From assembly GCA_946545035.1 (NCBI GenBank), contig CAMNND010000003.1:1-26121 (forward strand): 26,121 bases of DNA, read 5' to 3'. The notes under the pieces were generated by a model. The model was not told where the DNA came from, made no database searches, and saw only the letters and a list, made by a program, of their open reading frames with translations. Position numbers and translations under genes: made by a program. Every line of letters starts with the position of its first letter. Positions within the stretch are counted from its first letter, which is position 1. The stretch comes from an uncultured Clostridium sp. GTDB lineage: Bacteria > Bacillota > Clostridia > TANB77 > CAG-508. This document shows, in pieces, positions 1-9,093 of this stretch.

Positions 1-3000
1 GGAAGCTCTTCTGTTTTTTTATATCTATTAATATAATTACCATTATATTCACTATATCCATTTCCATTGCTATCAATAACTACAGAATAATTATTATTAG
101 AAATTAAATTGTAAATTATTTTTTTATCCTCTTTATTTTTGTTGTTGAATTCATATTTTCTATCACAATAATAGTTATACTCTGAATACTTTATTTTCTC
201 AATTCGTTCTTTTTTCTCTTTTGTTATAATAATATTCTCTGGCATTTTCTCTTGTAATAAAATATCCACACTTTCAATTTCAGGATTTTCAAAAAATCTT
301 TTTTGAAAAATATTGTCGTTAACTAAATTATTAATTGATAATAGAATTAATCCTTGGTGATGCGCCATATAAGTCTTAACAACAGAAAATCTACTATCTC
401 TTTTTGCTCTTCCAGGAGTATAATCAACCGATTCATAAAATCCATATTTATCATACATTCCAATTTTTTCAAGTATTTTCAAATTATTAACAACCTTTTT
501 AGGAACATCATTTATTGCTAAAATAGTTCCATAAGATGAAACAACTATTTCATCAGCCAACCCTCTTTTCAGACCTAGCCAAGGAATTCCGAATGCTTTA
601 TATTGATAATTTCCATTAAAATCCTTAATATCAAATGCCGACTCAGAAAATCCCCATGGTGTTCCTAATTTTTTTGCATATTCTATTTGACTCATTATCG
701 AAAATTTACATGATTCATCTAATAAACTACCTGAGTATCTTTTGATGTTAATTATCGGCATTAAATATTCAAAAGCCGTTCCTGACCATGAAACTAACCC
801 TTTATATTTGTTAAGTGTTGTTAGAGCCCTACTCAAATTTTTCCAATGTTTTACCGGTACATCTTTTTTAGCAATTGCAACAAAACTTGTTTGTCTTGCT
901 TCAGATGCTAATAAATCATAGTAAGATTCTGTCATTTTATTTTCTTCACAATTGAAACCAATCGAAAACAAACCATTTTTTTGATTATATAATTTTGAAA
1001 AGTCAGTATTACTTATTATTTCATTTACTTTTCTTATGCTCTCATTTATTTTTTGATCATTCTTATTTTCTTTAATTAAAAACTGTTTTAAAACGAATAA
1101 ATATCCAATAAAATTTCCACTATCAACAGAAGACACATACTTCGGATATAATGGTTTCAAATTTGCAATATCGTACCAATTATATAGGTGTCCATTCCAC
1201 TTAGGAAGATTATATATCGTAGTAATCATTTTATTTATTAAATTCAAAGTATCTTCCTTGTTTTCAAACCCAAGATCATAACTTGCTATAACACTCAGAA
1301 GAGCAAGTCCAATATTTGTTGGAGAAGTCCTAAAAACTACTTTATTTTTTCTATTTTCCTGATAATTATCAGGAGGCAAGTAATTATTTTCTGCGATTAG
1401 AAAATCCTTAAAATAATCCCATGTTTTTTTACCAATTTCTGTAATATATTTTTTATCATAATCATTTAGTTCGTTGTACAATTTTTTCTTTACAATTGGT
1501 TTACTAATTTCGTTTATTATTGCTGGAATTACTATCCAAATAGTACCAAGAATAATAGCAAAAAAATTGTTATGTGCTTTTCCTATAATGATTGAAAATA
1601 CACCGAATAATAAATTACAAAGCATTTTTTTATAATAAAAAATAAGGCCAAAATTAGATTTTTTTTCATGCTCTTCAGAAGTAGTCCACTCAAGTAAGTG
1701 TTTTTTTGATATTAATAATCTATAAATTGATTTTACTGCTGCATTTATACCAATATATGCTCTATCTGGAATAAGAGCAATTTCAAAAAAAATCTTAATA
1801 AATACAGAAAACATTCCATTAAGTTCTTTATTAAATTTTTTCTGTCTACGTTGTCCATCTTTTTTAATAATTATTTTATCCAAAATATTTAATAAATGAG
1901 AAAATATAATTGCAACGATTGGAATAAAAATCAATAATTTACTATCCAATATATATCCGATAAATATTAAAATTATAGCAATAAAATCCAATATACTTCT
2001 TAATAAATTATCTAAAATTTTAAACTTAGAAAGTATATTTATTTTTTTATTGAAAATCCATTCGATTATTTGATAATCTCCACGTATCCATCTATGAAGT
2101 CTTGATCGATAACTATCATATGTTGATGGGAATCCATCCATTAGTATAATATCAGAGGCAAATCCACATCGTAAATAACAACCTTCTAACAAATCATGAC
2201 TAAGTACTTTATTCGGAGGGATTTCCTTCTTTAGTACCTTTGAAAAAATCTCTACATCATAAATTCCTTTTCCAGTATAAATACCTTCGCTATAATTATC
2301 CTGGTAATAATCTGAAACTGCATTTGTATATGAATCAGTTCCAGAATTGTCAGAAAACAACTTAGAAAAAACGCTTCTATTTGCCTCATCAATTCCAATA
2401 CCTATTCTTGGTTGAATTATTCCATATCCATTTTTTATAATATTTTTTTCTTCATCTATTTCCGGAATATTTAATATATGTGCCATAGCTCCAATAAGTT
2501 TAAAGCCTGAATTTAAAGTTAGGTTTGTATCAGAATCAAGAGTAATTATATATTTTATTTTTGGAATTATTTTTTTATTTTTTTCAAAAGAATTAAATAA
2601 AAAATTATTATTTATTTTTCCTAAAATATACTCGTTAAATTCTGTTAGTAATCCCCTTTTTCTTTCCCAACCTAGAAAAGAGTTTTCTCCTTCACACCAT
2701 TGTCTTTTTCTATAAATAAAATTGAATTTAGGATATTTTTCATCAATATATTTTTCATTTAAAATATCTATACATTTTATACACTCATCAACAACTTCTT
2801 CATCGTGTAAAACCTTTTCGTCTTTTTCGCATGAGCAATCTCCTAACAAAGTAAAATAAATATTATCGCTTTTATTTGCATGATAATACACTTCCAGTTT
2901 TCTAAATACAGATCTTACTTTTTCTCTTGAACTAATAATCGTTGGTATAACAACCATCGTTGAGTATTCTTCCGGAATTCCGCTTGAAAAATCTATCTTT

Positions 3001-4370
3001 GGAATTAATCTCGGTTTAATTATTTTTCCAGAAATGTATTGACTAAATTTACCGAATATATTTTTTATTATAAAAATTAGCAAAAAATAAGTTACAACGC
3101 TTATTCCTAAATTATTAACTCGTATATTTAAGTTGTATCCTAAAATACCTGATATAATAACTGATAAAACCAAATTAATAAAAGATAGCGATAAGATACT
3201 GTTACTCCTAACTTTATTTCCGCTCTTTTTTGTATTTGTCTTTTTATTTAATACTAATTCAAAAAGCTCTTTCCTTCCATTATCTATTAAATAATAACCA
3301 ACATGAGATTTCTTTAATTCTTTATTTTTGCAGAGTTCAATACACTTTTGTGCAATATATATTTCCGATACTTTAATTTTTTTTGATATTTTCTCAATAA
3401 CACTTCTATAATATTCTTTTGTTTCATAGTCCATCCTTTCATATATTTTAGCAGGATCTTTTTTTAAGACTTCTTCAACTCCGTTTACTCTATCAAATAT
3501 CTCAACAAAATTTAATCTATTAAGTGTATTCATACTACTAATACAATTGCCTATTGATACTTTTTTAGCAGCAATATCATAATGCTCTCTATTAATGCAT
3601 TCATCTACTGTACTTCCCATTTTATTTACTTGTGATTCTAGTATTTGCACATAGCTATATGATCTACTACCATATTTTTTTAATCTAAAAGACATATATT
3701 CAATGAATGGATATTTAGAATCTGTCCAGTTTTCTATTTTACACTTAATATTGTTATTAATTATTGTATCATCTTTAAATTCAACTAGTCGTCTCACAAT
3801 ACTTTCAACTTTTCTTTTTTGCATTTGTGATAAAAAAATCTTCTCACATATCTCTCTGATTTTTTCAATCAAAGCAATTTGAAAAAATATCCCCATACTC
3901 CATAGCTCTTCCATGCTAAGATCTTTTTTGCTCTGATATGCCCTCAAAAATAATTCAATATCCTCACCGTTTATTTTCCCATCTGTGAACGATATAATTT
4001 CATTTGCGATTATATATGCTCGTGCATAACCTTTGTACTGTCCGTTCGCTATCCCAATTAAACTTTTGTATTTTTGTATGCTTAAATCTTTTATAATAAT
4101 TTTTGCATTTTTTTCAATAATATAATAATTATCTAGAAGCCACTCTCCTGCCGGATGAATCGGTATTTTATGTTTTATATCTTCATTTAAAATATTATAT
4201 ACTTCCAATATAAATTTTAAATTTTCTTTTAATCGAAATACTGGAAATGTCTTTTTGTCTGATTTAATATTGAGGATATGATCTGATGCTATTTTTTTCA
4301 TATATAGTGCTAATTGCTCTTTACTAATTTCCACTCCGTTAACGCCTAAAGTTTTATATTTTTCTTTCAA
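1..4370 (-). CDS. Cyclic beta-1,2-glucan synthase-like protein (NdvB/Cgs family), N-terminal part, cut by window edge
   Basis: I translated this frame by hand and it is open from the TTG start (4368-4370) to the window edge, 1456 codons with no stop. An AAGGAG ribosome binding site at 4379-4384 lies 8 nt upstream of the start. Residues 1-385 are a soluble helical region. Membrane segments lie near 393-412 and 423-439. A processive GT2/GT84-type glycosyltransferase follows, with DSD at 612-614, HDLLEG at 725-730 and RLHRWIRGD around 758-765 (the usual Q/RxxRW site). More membrane segments lie near 792-830 and beyond. From about 960 there is a glycoamylase-like domain, with SWSGTAFEYLMP near 1194 and AHHQGL near 1336-1341. 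In characterised homologues the GT domain polymerises UDP-glucose into a beta-1,2-glucan, the central domain cyclises it, and a C-terminal GH94 phosphorylase trims it. The GH94 part is expected beyond the edge, because family members are about 2,800 residues. The product is inferred from domain order. A linear-glucan or other exopolysaccharide role remains possible. Confidence 0.85.
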   Translation of the reverse strand, partial: MKEKYKTLGVNGVEISKEQLALYMKKIASDHILNIKSDKKTFPVFRLKENLKFILEVYNILNEDIKHKIPIHPAGEWLLDNYYIIEKNAKIIIKDLSIQKYKSLIGIANGQYKGYARAYIIANEIISFTDGKINGEDIELFLRAYQSKKDLSMEELWSMGIFFQIALIEKIREICEKIFLSQMQKRKVESIVRRLVEFKDDTIINNNIKCKIENWTDSKYPFIEYMSFRLKKYGSRSYSYVQILESQVNKMGSTVDECINREHYDIAAKKVSIGNCISSMNTLNRLNFVEIFDRVNGVEEVLKKDPAKIYERMDYETKEYYRSVIEKISKKIKVSEIYIAQKCIELCKNKELKKSHVGYYLIDNGRKELFELVLNKKTNTKKSGNKVRSNSILSLSFINLVLSVIISGILGYNLNIRVNNLGISVVTYFLLIFIIKNIFGKFSQYISGKIIKPRLIPKIDFSSGIPEEYSTMVVIPTIISSREKVRSVFRKLEVYYHANKSDNIYFTLLGDCSCEKDEKVLHDEEVVDECIKCIDILNEKYIDEKYPKFNFIYRKRQWCEGENSFLGWERKRGLLTEFNEYILGKINNNFLFNSFEKNKKIIPKIKYIITLDSDTNLTLNSGFKLIGAMAHILNIPEIDEEKNIIKNGYGIIQPRIGIGIDEANRSVFSKLFSDNSGTDSYTNAVSDYYQDNYSEGIYTGKGIYDVEIFSKVLKKEIPPNKVLSHDLLEGCYLRCGFASDIILMDGFPSTYDSYRSRLHRWIRGDYQIIEWIFNKKINILSKFKILDNLLRSILDFIAIILIFIGYILDSKLLIFIPIVAIIFSHLLNILDKIIIKKDGQRRQKKFNKELNGMFSVFIKIFFEIALIPDRAYIGINAAVKSIYRLLISKKHLLEWTTSEEHEKKSNFGLIFYYKKMLCNLLFGVFSIIIGKAHNNFFAIILGTIWIVIPAIINEISKPIVKKKLYNELNDYDKKYITEIGKKTWDYFKDFLIAENNYLPPDNYQENRKNKVVFRTSPTNIGLALLSVIASYDLGFENKEDTLNLINKMITTIYNLPKWNGHLYNWYDIANLKPLYPKYVSSVDSGNFIGYLFVLKQFLIKENKNDQKINESIRKVNEIISNTDFSKLYNQKNGLFSIGFNCEENKMTESYYDLLASEARQTSFVAIAKKDVPVKHWKNLSRALTTLNKYKGLVSWSGTAFEYLMPIINIKRYSGSLLDESCKFSIMSQIEYAKKLGTPWGFSESAFDIKDFNGNYQYKAFGIPWLGLKRGLADEIVVSSYGTILAINDVPKKVVNNLKILEKIGMYDKYGFYESVDYTPGRAKRDSRFSVVKTYMAHHQGLILLSINNLVNDNIFQKRFFENPEIESVDILLQEKMPENIIITKEKKERIEKIKYSEYNYYCDRKYEFNNKNKEDKKIIYNLISNNNYSVVIDSNGNGYSEYNGNYINRYKKTEEL

Positions 4371-4461
4371 AATCTACACTCCTTGCATTTTTCATTTCAC
4401 ATATTTTCCCCTTTATTTTTATTTATATACTTAGATGCTTATTTTTTAATATGTTTTCGTG

Positions 4462-4490
4462 TTGCGATTTTACTTAAAATATATTATAAT
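4462..4490 (+). promoter_or_regulatory. SigA-type promoter of rqcH
   Basis: TTGCGA (4462-4467), a 17-nt spacer and a perfect TATAAT (4485-4490) predict transcription from about 4497. This lies downstream of a possible upstream in-frame ATG at 4459, so rqcH should start at 4525 instead. Confidence 0.75.
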
Positions 4491-4524
4491 CACAGAAAAA
4501 TTAGTTTTTGAAAGGATGTTTCAA

Positions 4525-6291
4525 ATGGCTTTCGACGGAATTACAACAAAAAAAATTGTATCTGAGTTAAACGAATTTCTTTGTGATGGAAAAATTAATA
4601 AAATATATGAACCAAACAAGAATGAAATAATTCTAAGTATTTATGCCAAAGGAATAAATTTTGCTTTAAATATATCTATTGCGTCAGACTCTTATAGAGT
4701 TAATCTCACTACTCATCAAAAATCTAATCCATTGAATGCCCCAGGATTTTGCATGCTTCTTAGAAAACATCTTACTGGAGCAAAAGTAAAAAAAATATAT
4801 TCAATCGGGTTGGAGCGTATTATTTATATAGATCTAGAGTGTTTGGATGAACTCAACGATTTAATTAACAAAAAATTAATTATTGAATTAATGGGAAAAC
4901 ATAGCAATATTATTTTAACCAATGAAAATAACTTTATAATTGACAGCTTACGACATTTATCAAAGGATGAAAATTCTACAAGGGATATTTTACCTGCAAG
5001 ATTATACGAAGCTCCAGAAAATTCAAAAATAGATTTTGACAATATAAAAACATTTGATGAATTCTACAAATTAATACCGGATGACCTAAATATTGATAAC
5101 TCAATTTCATCAATATTTACTGGTATTAGTCGACTATTAATCCAGTCAATTATAGAAAAAAACAATTTATCAAATAATAAAAACTCATCATCACTAAAAG
5201 TAGTTTATAAAAATTTACAAGATTTATTAAAAAATATAAATACCTCTAATGTTACTGTCGAGAATTATAAAAATGATTTTGTACTATCACTAAAATCGGA
5301 TACAAATGATATTATAAATACTAATGATGACACATCTAAAGAAAAAAATTTCACTTCAAATACTCCAAAGAATTTACAAGCAAATTTTTTTATCGATGAC
5401 TTTTATTTTAATAAAGAAACAAATAATTTATTTAATTCATATAAAAACAATCTTTTAAAATTAGTATTAACCACACTATCTAAAATAAAAAAGAAATTAG
5501 TTAATATTAATCAGAAAATCGAAGACTGTAAAAATATGGATACATACAAATTATATGGAGAACTCATTACAGCTAATATGTACATGTTTTCAGAATACGA
5601 TTCAGATAAAATAACAGTATCTAATTATTATAATAATAACGAACAAATAGAAATTCCTGTTGATAAGAATAAAACACCATCTGTTAATGCAAAAAACTAT
5701 TATAAAAAATATAACAAATTAAAAAATGCACTTAGTATAGTCAATGAACAAAAAAAAGAAACCATACAAGAGCTTGATTATTTAGAAAGTATTATATATG
5801 AAATTGATATGGCAAAGGATATTACCGATATAGATGAAATATATTCAGAGCTTACAGAAAATTCCTTGTTTGAACGTACTCATTTAAAATCAAACACAAA
5901 AACAACAAAAAAACAAAATAAGAATAAAAAAGCAAATAAAGAATATATTCCTATTGAGTATAAGATTGAAAATTTTACATTACTAGTTGGAAAAAATAAT
6001 GTACAAAATGATTATTTAACAACAAAATATGCACGCTCTAATGATATATGGTTCCATACAAAAGATATTCATGGAAGTCACGCTATCCTTGTAACAAAAG
6101 GTGAAACTCCATCTATGGATATCCTAATTAGATGCGCTCAAATCGCTGCATACTATAGTAAAGCCAAAATGTCTTCAAATGTCCCTGTTGATTATACTCT
6201 CGTAAAATATGTAAAAAAACCTTCTGGAGCAAAACCAGGATTTGTAATCTATACACACAATAAGACAATAAATGTTACACCACAAAATTAA
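4525..6291 (+). CDS. rqcH: RqcH / Rqc2 homologue (NFACT family, FbpA-like), ribosome quality control
   Basis: This 588-residue protein has the NFACT layout. The NFACT-N domain covers about 1-260, beginning MAFDGITTKK and containing ELMGKHSNIILTN. A helical, Lys-rich coiled-coil middle covers about 320-460. The C-terminal NFACT-R domain covers about 480-588 with the signature DIWFHTKDIHGSHA. In Bacillus, RqcH binds split 50S subunits carrying stalled nascent chains and recruits Ala-tRNA to add C-terminal alanine tails as degradation tags. Older annotations call the family fibronectin-binding protein. The start at 4525 is chosen because the promoter lies at 4462-4490, an AAAGGATG site sits at 4511-4518, and family members begin at this Met. 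The length is normal for the family. At the position of the tRNA-binding Asp-Arg pair (97-98) this protein has Glu97-Arg98. It stands alone between a divergent glycan gene and its own terminator. Confidence 0.93.
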   Translation: MAFDGITTKKIVSELNEFLCDGKINKIYEPNKNEIILSIYAKGINFALNISIASDSYRVNLTTHQKSNPLNAPGFCMLLRKHLTGAKVKKIYSIGLERIIYIDLECLDELNDLINKKLIIELMGKHSNIILTNENNFIIDSLRHLSKDENSTRDILPARLYEAPENSKIDFDNIKTFDEFYKLIPDDLNIDNSISSIFTGISRLLIQSIIEKNNLSNNKNSSSLKVVYKNLQDLLKNINTSNVTVENYKNDFVLSLKSDTNDIINTNDDTSKEKNFTSNTPKNLQANFFIDDFYFNKETNNLFNSYKNNLLKLVLTTLSKIKKKLVNINQKIEDCKNMDTYKLYGELITANMYMFSEYDSDKITVSNYYNNNEQIEIPVDKNKTPSVNAKNYYKKYNKLKNALSIVNEQKKETIQELDYLESIIYEIDMAKDITDIDEIYSELTENSLFERTHLKSNTKTTKKQNKNKKANKEYIPIEYKIENFTLLVGKNNVQNDYLTTKYARSNDIWFHTKDIHGSHAILVTKGETPSMDILIRCAQIAAYYSKAKMSSNVPVDYTLVKYVKKPSGAKPGFVIYTHNKTINVTPQN

Positions 6292-6302
6292 ATAACTGTA
6301 TG

Positions 6303-6342
6303 AAATAGAGGGAAATTAAACATTTTTTTATTCCCTCTATTT
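6303..6342 (+). terminator. Hairpin downstream of rqcH
   Basis: A 12-bp perfect stem (AAATAGAGGGAA at 6303-6314 with TTCCCTCTATTT at 6331-6342) encloses a 16-nt loop, 11 nt after the rqcH stop. The T tract is short and is partly inside the stem, so termination may be moderate. Confidence 0.65.
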
Positions 6343-6364
6343 TGCACATTACACATGATTTTTC

Positions 6365-6393
6365 TTGATTTTCCTATAAATATATAGTATAAT
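6365..6393 (+). promoter_or_regulatory. SigA-type promoter of the nfeD-SPFH operon
   Basis: TTGATT (6365-6370), a 17-nt spacer and TATAAT (6388-6393) lie 34 nt upstream of the nfeD start, just before its AAAGGAGG ribosome binding site at 6411-6418. Confidence 0.78.
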
Positions 6394-6427
6394 TTATTTG
6401 TTATTAGTAAAAAGGAGGTAAAATTAT

Positions 6428-6877
6428 ATGTGGCAAGTTTGGATTATTCTAGCTGGCATATTTGTTATCTTCGAAATGATTATTCCAACAGACTTTTTAG
6501 TATTTTGGCTTGGAATAGGAGCACTATTTGCTGCAATAACTAGCGTATTTGTTGATAATATAACTATACAAATTGGAGTATTTGTTATCTCATCAATACT
6601 TCTTGTTTTCCTAACCAAACCATTTGTAAAAAAATTCATGAAAAACTCTGCAAACATTTCAACAAACGCATATTCAACAATTGGTAAAACAGGAATAGTT
6701 ATTTCTGACATTGATCCAATTACTGGCAAAGGCCAAGTTAAGGTTGAAAACGAAATATGGTCTGCAAAAACAAATAATCAGGAAAAAATACCAAAGGATA
6801 CATTAATAAAGATTGATTCTATCGATGGTGTCAAAGCTGTCGTATCTGTATATGAAGAATCAAAAATAAATAAATAA
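6428..6877 (+). CDS. NfeD-like membrane protein (short form)
   Basis: This 149-residue protein has three predicted membrane segments, at about 4-20, 23-42 and 47-62. A soluble C-terminal beta-rich region of about 75 residues follows (SNIGKTG-like start, then GQVKVENEIWSAKT), typical of the NfeD OB-fold domain. Short NfeD proteins lack the ClpP-like protease part of long NfeD and are usually encoded next to an SPFH/stomatin gene, as here. They are thought to work with the partner as a membrane scaffold. The start is supported by AAAGGAGG 9 nt upstream. The next gene begins 12 nt after the stop, so the two form an operon. The molecular function is not established for this protein. Confidence 0.85.
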   Translation: MWQVWIILAGIFVIFEMIIPTDFLVFWLGIGALFAAITSVFVDNITIQIGVFVISSILLVFLTKPFVKKFMKNSANISTNAYSTIGKTGIVISDIDPITGKGQVKVENEIWSAKTNNQEKIPKDTLIKIDSIDGVKAVVSVYEESKINK

Positions 6878-6889
6878 GGAGGATATAAA

Positions 6890-7852
6890 ATGCCAATATT
6901 TTTATTAATATTATTAGTATTATTTTTAATAGTTGCATACAAAACAATTAAGGTTGTAAAACAATCAGAAGTATACGTAATTGAAAGATTAGGTAAGTTT
7001 CATAAAATAGCAGATGCTGGTTTAACGCTTATCTTCCCTTTCATCGATCATGTTAGATCTGTTGTTAGTTTAAAACAACAAACAATGGATGTACCACCAC
7101 AAGGTGTTATCACAAAGGATAACGTTACAATTACAATTGATACAGTTGTATTTTATAAAATTACTGATCCAGCAAAAGCTGTATACGAAATCCAATCATT
7201 AAAGAAAGGTATCGAATACTTAGCTATAACAACAATTCGTGATATCGTAGGTAAGATGGATTTAGATGCAACATTTAGTTCAAGAGATTCAATTAATGAT
7301 CAATTACGAGTTGTACTTGATGAAGCTACAGACCAATGGGGATGTAAAGTTGATAGAGTTGAAATTAAAGATATTACTCCTCCAGCTGACATTAGAGACG
7401 CTATGGAGAAGCAAATGAATGCTGAAAGAAATAAGAGAGCTTTAATTCTTCAAGCAGAAGGTGAAAGACAATCTGCTATCACACTTGCTGAAGGTAAAAA
7501 AGAAGCTGCTATTCTAGAAGCTGAAGCTGATAAAGAAGCTGCTATCAGAAGAGCTGCCGGTGAAGCAGAAGCAATCAAACAAGTTGCCGATGCTAAAGCA
7601 GAAGAGATAAAGAAAGTATATGGTGCCGTTATGGATTCACATCCAAACGAAAAACTAGTACAATTAAAATCTTTGGAAGCATTAAAAGATATTGCTGATG
7701 GAGAAGCAAACAAAGTGTTTATTCCATTCGATGCAACATCTGCATTAGGTAGTTTAGGAGCTATCAAAGAGGTTTTAACTCCTGAAAAGAAAGAAAAAAT
7801 TCAATCAGCACAAGCAAAAAGACCTGTTCAACCATCTCAACCTAAGGAATAA
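6890..7852 (+). CDS. SPFH/Band 7 (stomatin/prohibitin-like, QmcA-type) membrane protein
   Basis: This 320-residue protein has one N-terminal membrane segment (about 2-18). A Band 7/SPFH domain covers about 20-165, with ERLGKFHKIADAGLTLIFPF and VTITIDTVVFYKITDPAKA, typical of the stomatin/paraslipin/QmcA group. A long charged Ala/Glu/Lys coiled coil covers about 168-245, and a Lys/Pro/Gln-rich tail ends the protein. Such proteins assemble into large ring- or cage-like oligomers on the membrane and are associated with lipid-domain organisation and protease regulation. An AAGGAGG site (6876-6882) overlaps the stop of the upstream nfeD gene, so the two genes are translated from one transcript that ends at the terminator at 7868. 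The exact physiological role is unknown. Confidence 0.92.
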   Translation: MPIFLLILLVLFLIVAYKTIKVVKQSEVYVIERLGKFHKIADAGLTLIFPFIDHVRSVVSLKQQTMDVPPQGVITKDNVTITIDTVVFYKITDPAKAVYEIQSLKKGIEYLAITTIRDIVGKMDLDATFSSRDSINDQLRVVLDEATDQWGCKVDRVEIKDITPPADIRDAMEKQMNAERNKRALILQAEGERQSAITLAEGKKEAAILEAEADKEAAIRRAAGEAEAIKQVADAKAEEIKKVYGAVMDSHPNEKLVQLKSLEALKDIADGEANKVFIPFDATSALGSLGAIKEVLTPEKKEKIQSAQAKRPVQPSQPKE

Positions 7853-7867
7853 TTAATACATATACTT

Positions 7868-7900
7868 AATTGCAAAGGATTAATCCTTTGCAATTTTTTT
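7868..7900 (+). terminator. Intrinsic terminator of the nfeD-SPFH operon
   Basis: A 28-nt perfect palindrome (7868-7895), with a 12-bp stem and TTAA loop, is followed by a T tract to 7900. It lies 15 nt after the SPFH stop codon. Confidence 0.92.
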
Positions 7901-8013
7901 ATACAATATTTATTTCAACTTTTTAAGTCGTTACTCAGTGGTATAGTTTTACTTATCTGTTTCTGTACTTTAAATGGTAAATACTATATTTTTATCTAAA
8001 ACGAGGTGATTGT

Positions 8014-8352
8014 ATGGCTCTAGATTATAAAGTAATTGGAGATAGAATTCGTAAAGCTAGAATTGATAATAATTTAACCCAAGAAAATTTAGCAGAAGAG
8101 CTTGATGTTTCTGTTGCATTCATAAGCAGAATTGAATGTGGAACCACACATGTTAATTTGACTAGATTAAGTGAAATATGCTCTATATTAAATATTGATG
8201 AGGGACAAATATTAAATGGTGTAAGTACAGATTCTAAAAACTATTTATCAGATGAATTTAATGAACTTATGAAATCTTGTCCGAAAGAAACTCAAAAATT
8301 AATATATGATGTAGCTAAATTAATAATTAAAGATTCAAATAAAAAAATGTAA
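8014..8352 (+). CDS. Small XRE-family helix-turn-helix transcriptional regulator
   Basis: This 112-residue protein has a Cro/CI-type helix-turn-helix covering about 7-65 (IGDRIRKARIDNNLTQENLA, then VSVAFISRIECGTTHVNLTR). The recognition helix is near 33-41. A short helical C-terminal region (about 78-112, EFNELMKSCPKETQKLIYDV) contains no recognisable ligand domain. The start is supported by GAGGTG at 8003-8008. The gene stands alone, with a terminator on each side and no obvious partner, and it is convergent with the sortase gene. The 113 nt upstream show no strong promoter or clear operator, so its targets cannot be named. Proteins of this size and layout are common, uncharacterised regulators in clostridia. 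Confidence 0.82.
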   Translation: MALDYKVIGDRIRKARIDNNLTQENLAEELDVSVAFISRIECGTTHVNLTRLSEICSILNIDEGQILNGVSTDSKNYLSDEFNELMKSCPKETQKLIYDVAKLIIKDSNKKM

Positions 8353-8380
8353 TATAGATTAAATCTATATTACATTTTTT
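8342..8380. terminator. Bidirectional terminator between the XRE gene and the sortase gene
   Basis: A 19-bp arm (AAAAAATGTAATATAGATT) and its perfect complement are separated by a single A, with a T run on either strand. It overlaps the stop codons of both convergent genes, so it can end transcription from each side. Confidence 0.88.
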
Positions 8381-9080
8381 ATACTTCTCTACATTTGACT
8401 ATTAAACGTTTCTTGCCTTGCTCTGTACATGTAATCAACGTCATCTCTTTTAAACCATTTGTTATCTGACTTGTACATGCGACATCTTCTGGGTAAACTA
8501 CATACTTATCATACACTTGATATTCAAGTTTTCTACCAGACATATCTTGCAAATATACACTATCCCCTGTATTTATACGAGCTAATTTTCCAAACATCTT
8601 ACCACTTCTATAATTATGTCCTACTACACAATAATTACCAACTGAATTTGGACTTCCTCCCCAGAACTTATTTAATGATATTTTTAATAGCTCATCTGAC
8701 GTTTCAGATAAAACTGGATATTGAATTCCAAGACTTGGTATTGATAAAATTGATTCATATGTATATGTTGTACCATTTTCGTCTGTATATGATGCCGAAT
8801 CAACTTCATCAAGATCTTGCTCTACCACTTCTGCTTCACTATCAAAAGCAACAACTAAAGCTTGATCTTCTGCTGTTGTGACATCTGGTATATCTGCATT
8901 TTCAAGTATTTCCTGAGATTTTGCTTCACTATAGTTTTGCTCAAACTTAGAATGTAAAAACCAACCAGAAAATATAAACACCAATATAAGTGATGCGATA
9001 AATTCTACTCTGTATATTTTTTTCTTTCTCTTCAACTTTTGAGTAACATACAACTTATCCGTAACTAATATCTGATTCAT
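8379..9080 (-). CDS. Sortase family cysteine transpeptidase (class uncertain, possibly class D-like)
   Basis: This 233-residue protein has a basic N-terminus, one membrane segment (about 26-43), an acidic linker (about 49-108) and a C-terminal sortase beta-barrel. The catalytic set is visible: His155 in VVGHNYRSG, Cys218 in TLITCTEQG and Arg225 in KRLIVKCR. Sortases cut a C-terminal sorting signal (LPxTG-like) and join the protein to peptidoglycan or to a pilin subunit. No LPxTG substrate is encoded nearby, so this is more likely a housekeeping enzyme than a pilus-dedicated one. It begins 13 nt after ksgA and should be transcribed from the ksgA promoter. The class is uncertain, because the short C-terminus after the active Cys does not fit one class cleanly. 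Confidence 0.9.
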   Translation of the reverse strand: MNQILVTDKLYVTQKLKRKKKIYRVEFIASLILVFIFSGWFLHSKFEQNYSEAKSQEILENADIPDVTTAEDQALVVAFDSEAEVVEQDLDEVDSASYTDENGTTYTYESILSIPSLGIQYPVLSETSDELLKISLNKFWGGSPNSVGNYCVVGHNYRSGKMFGKLARINTGDSVYLQDMSGRKLEYQVYDKYVVYPEDVACTSQITNGLKEMTLITCTEQGKKRLIVKCREV

Positions 9081-9093
9081 ACAAATTTCCTTT

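Noticed and set aside
4459..4524. In-frame upstream ATG extending rqcH by 22 codons
   Set aside because: The added codons run through the promoter (4462-4490). A ribosome binding site and the conserved N-terminus support the ATG at 4525.
8459..8881. 140-codon open frame antisense to the sortase gene
   Set aside because: The sortase frame has full catalytic motifs. The antisense frame is Leu/Tyr/His-rich, as expected from a shadow of it.
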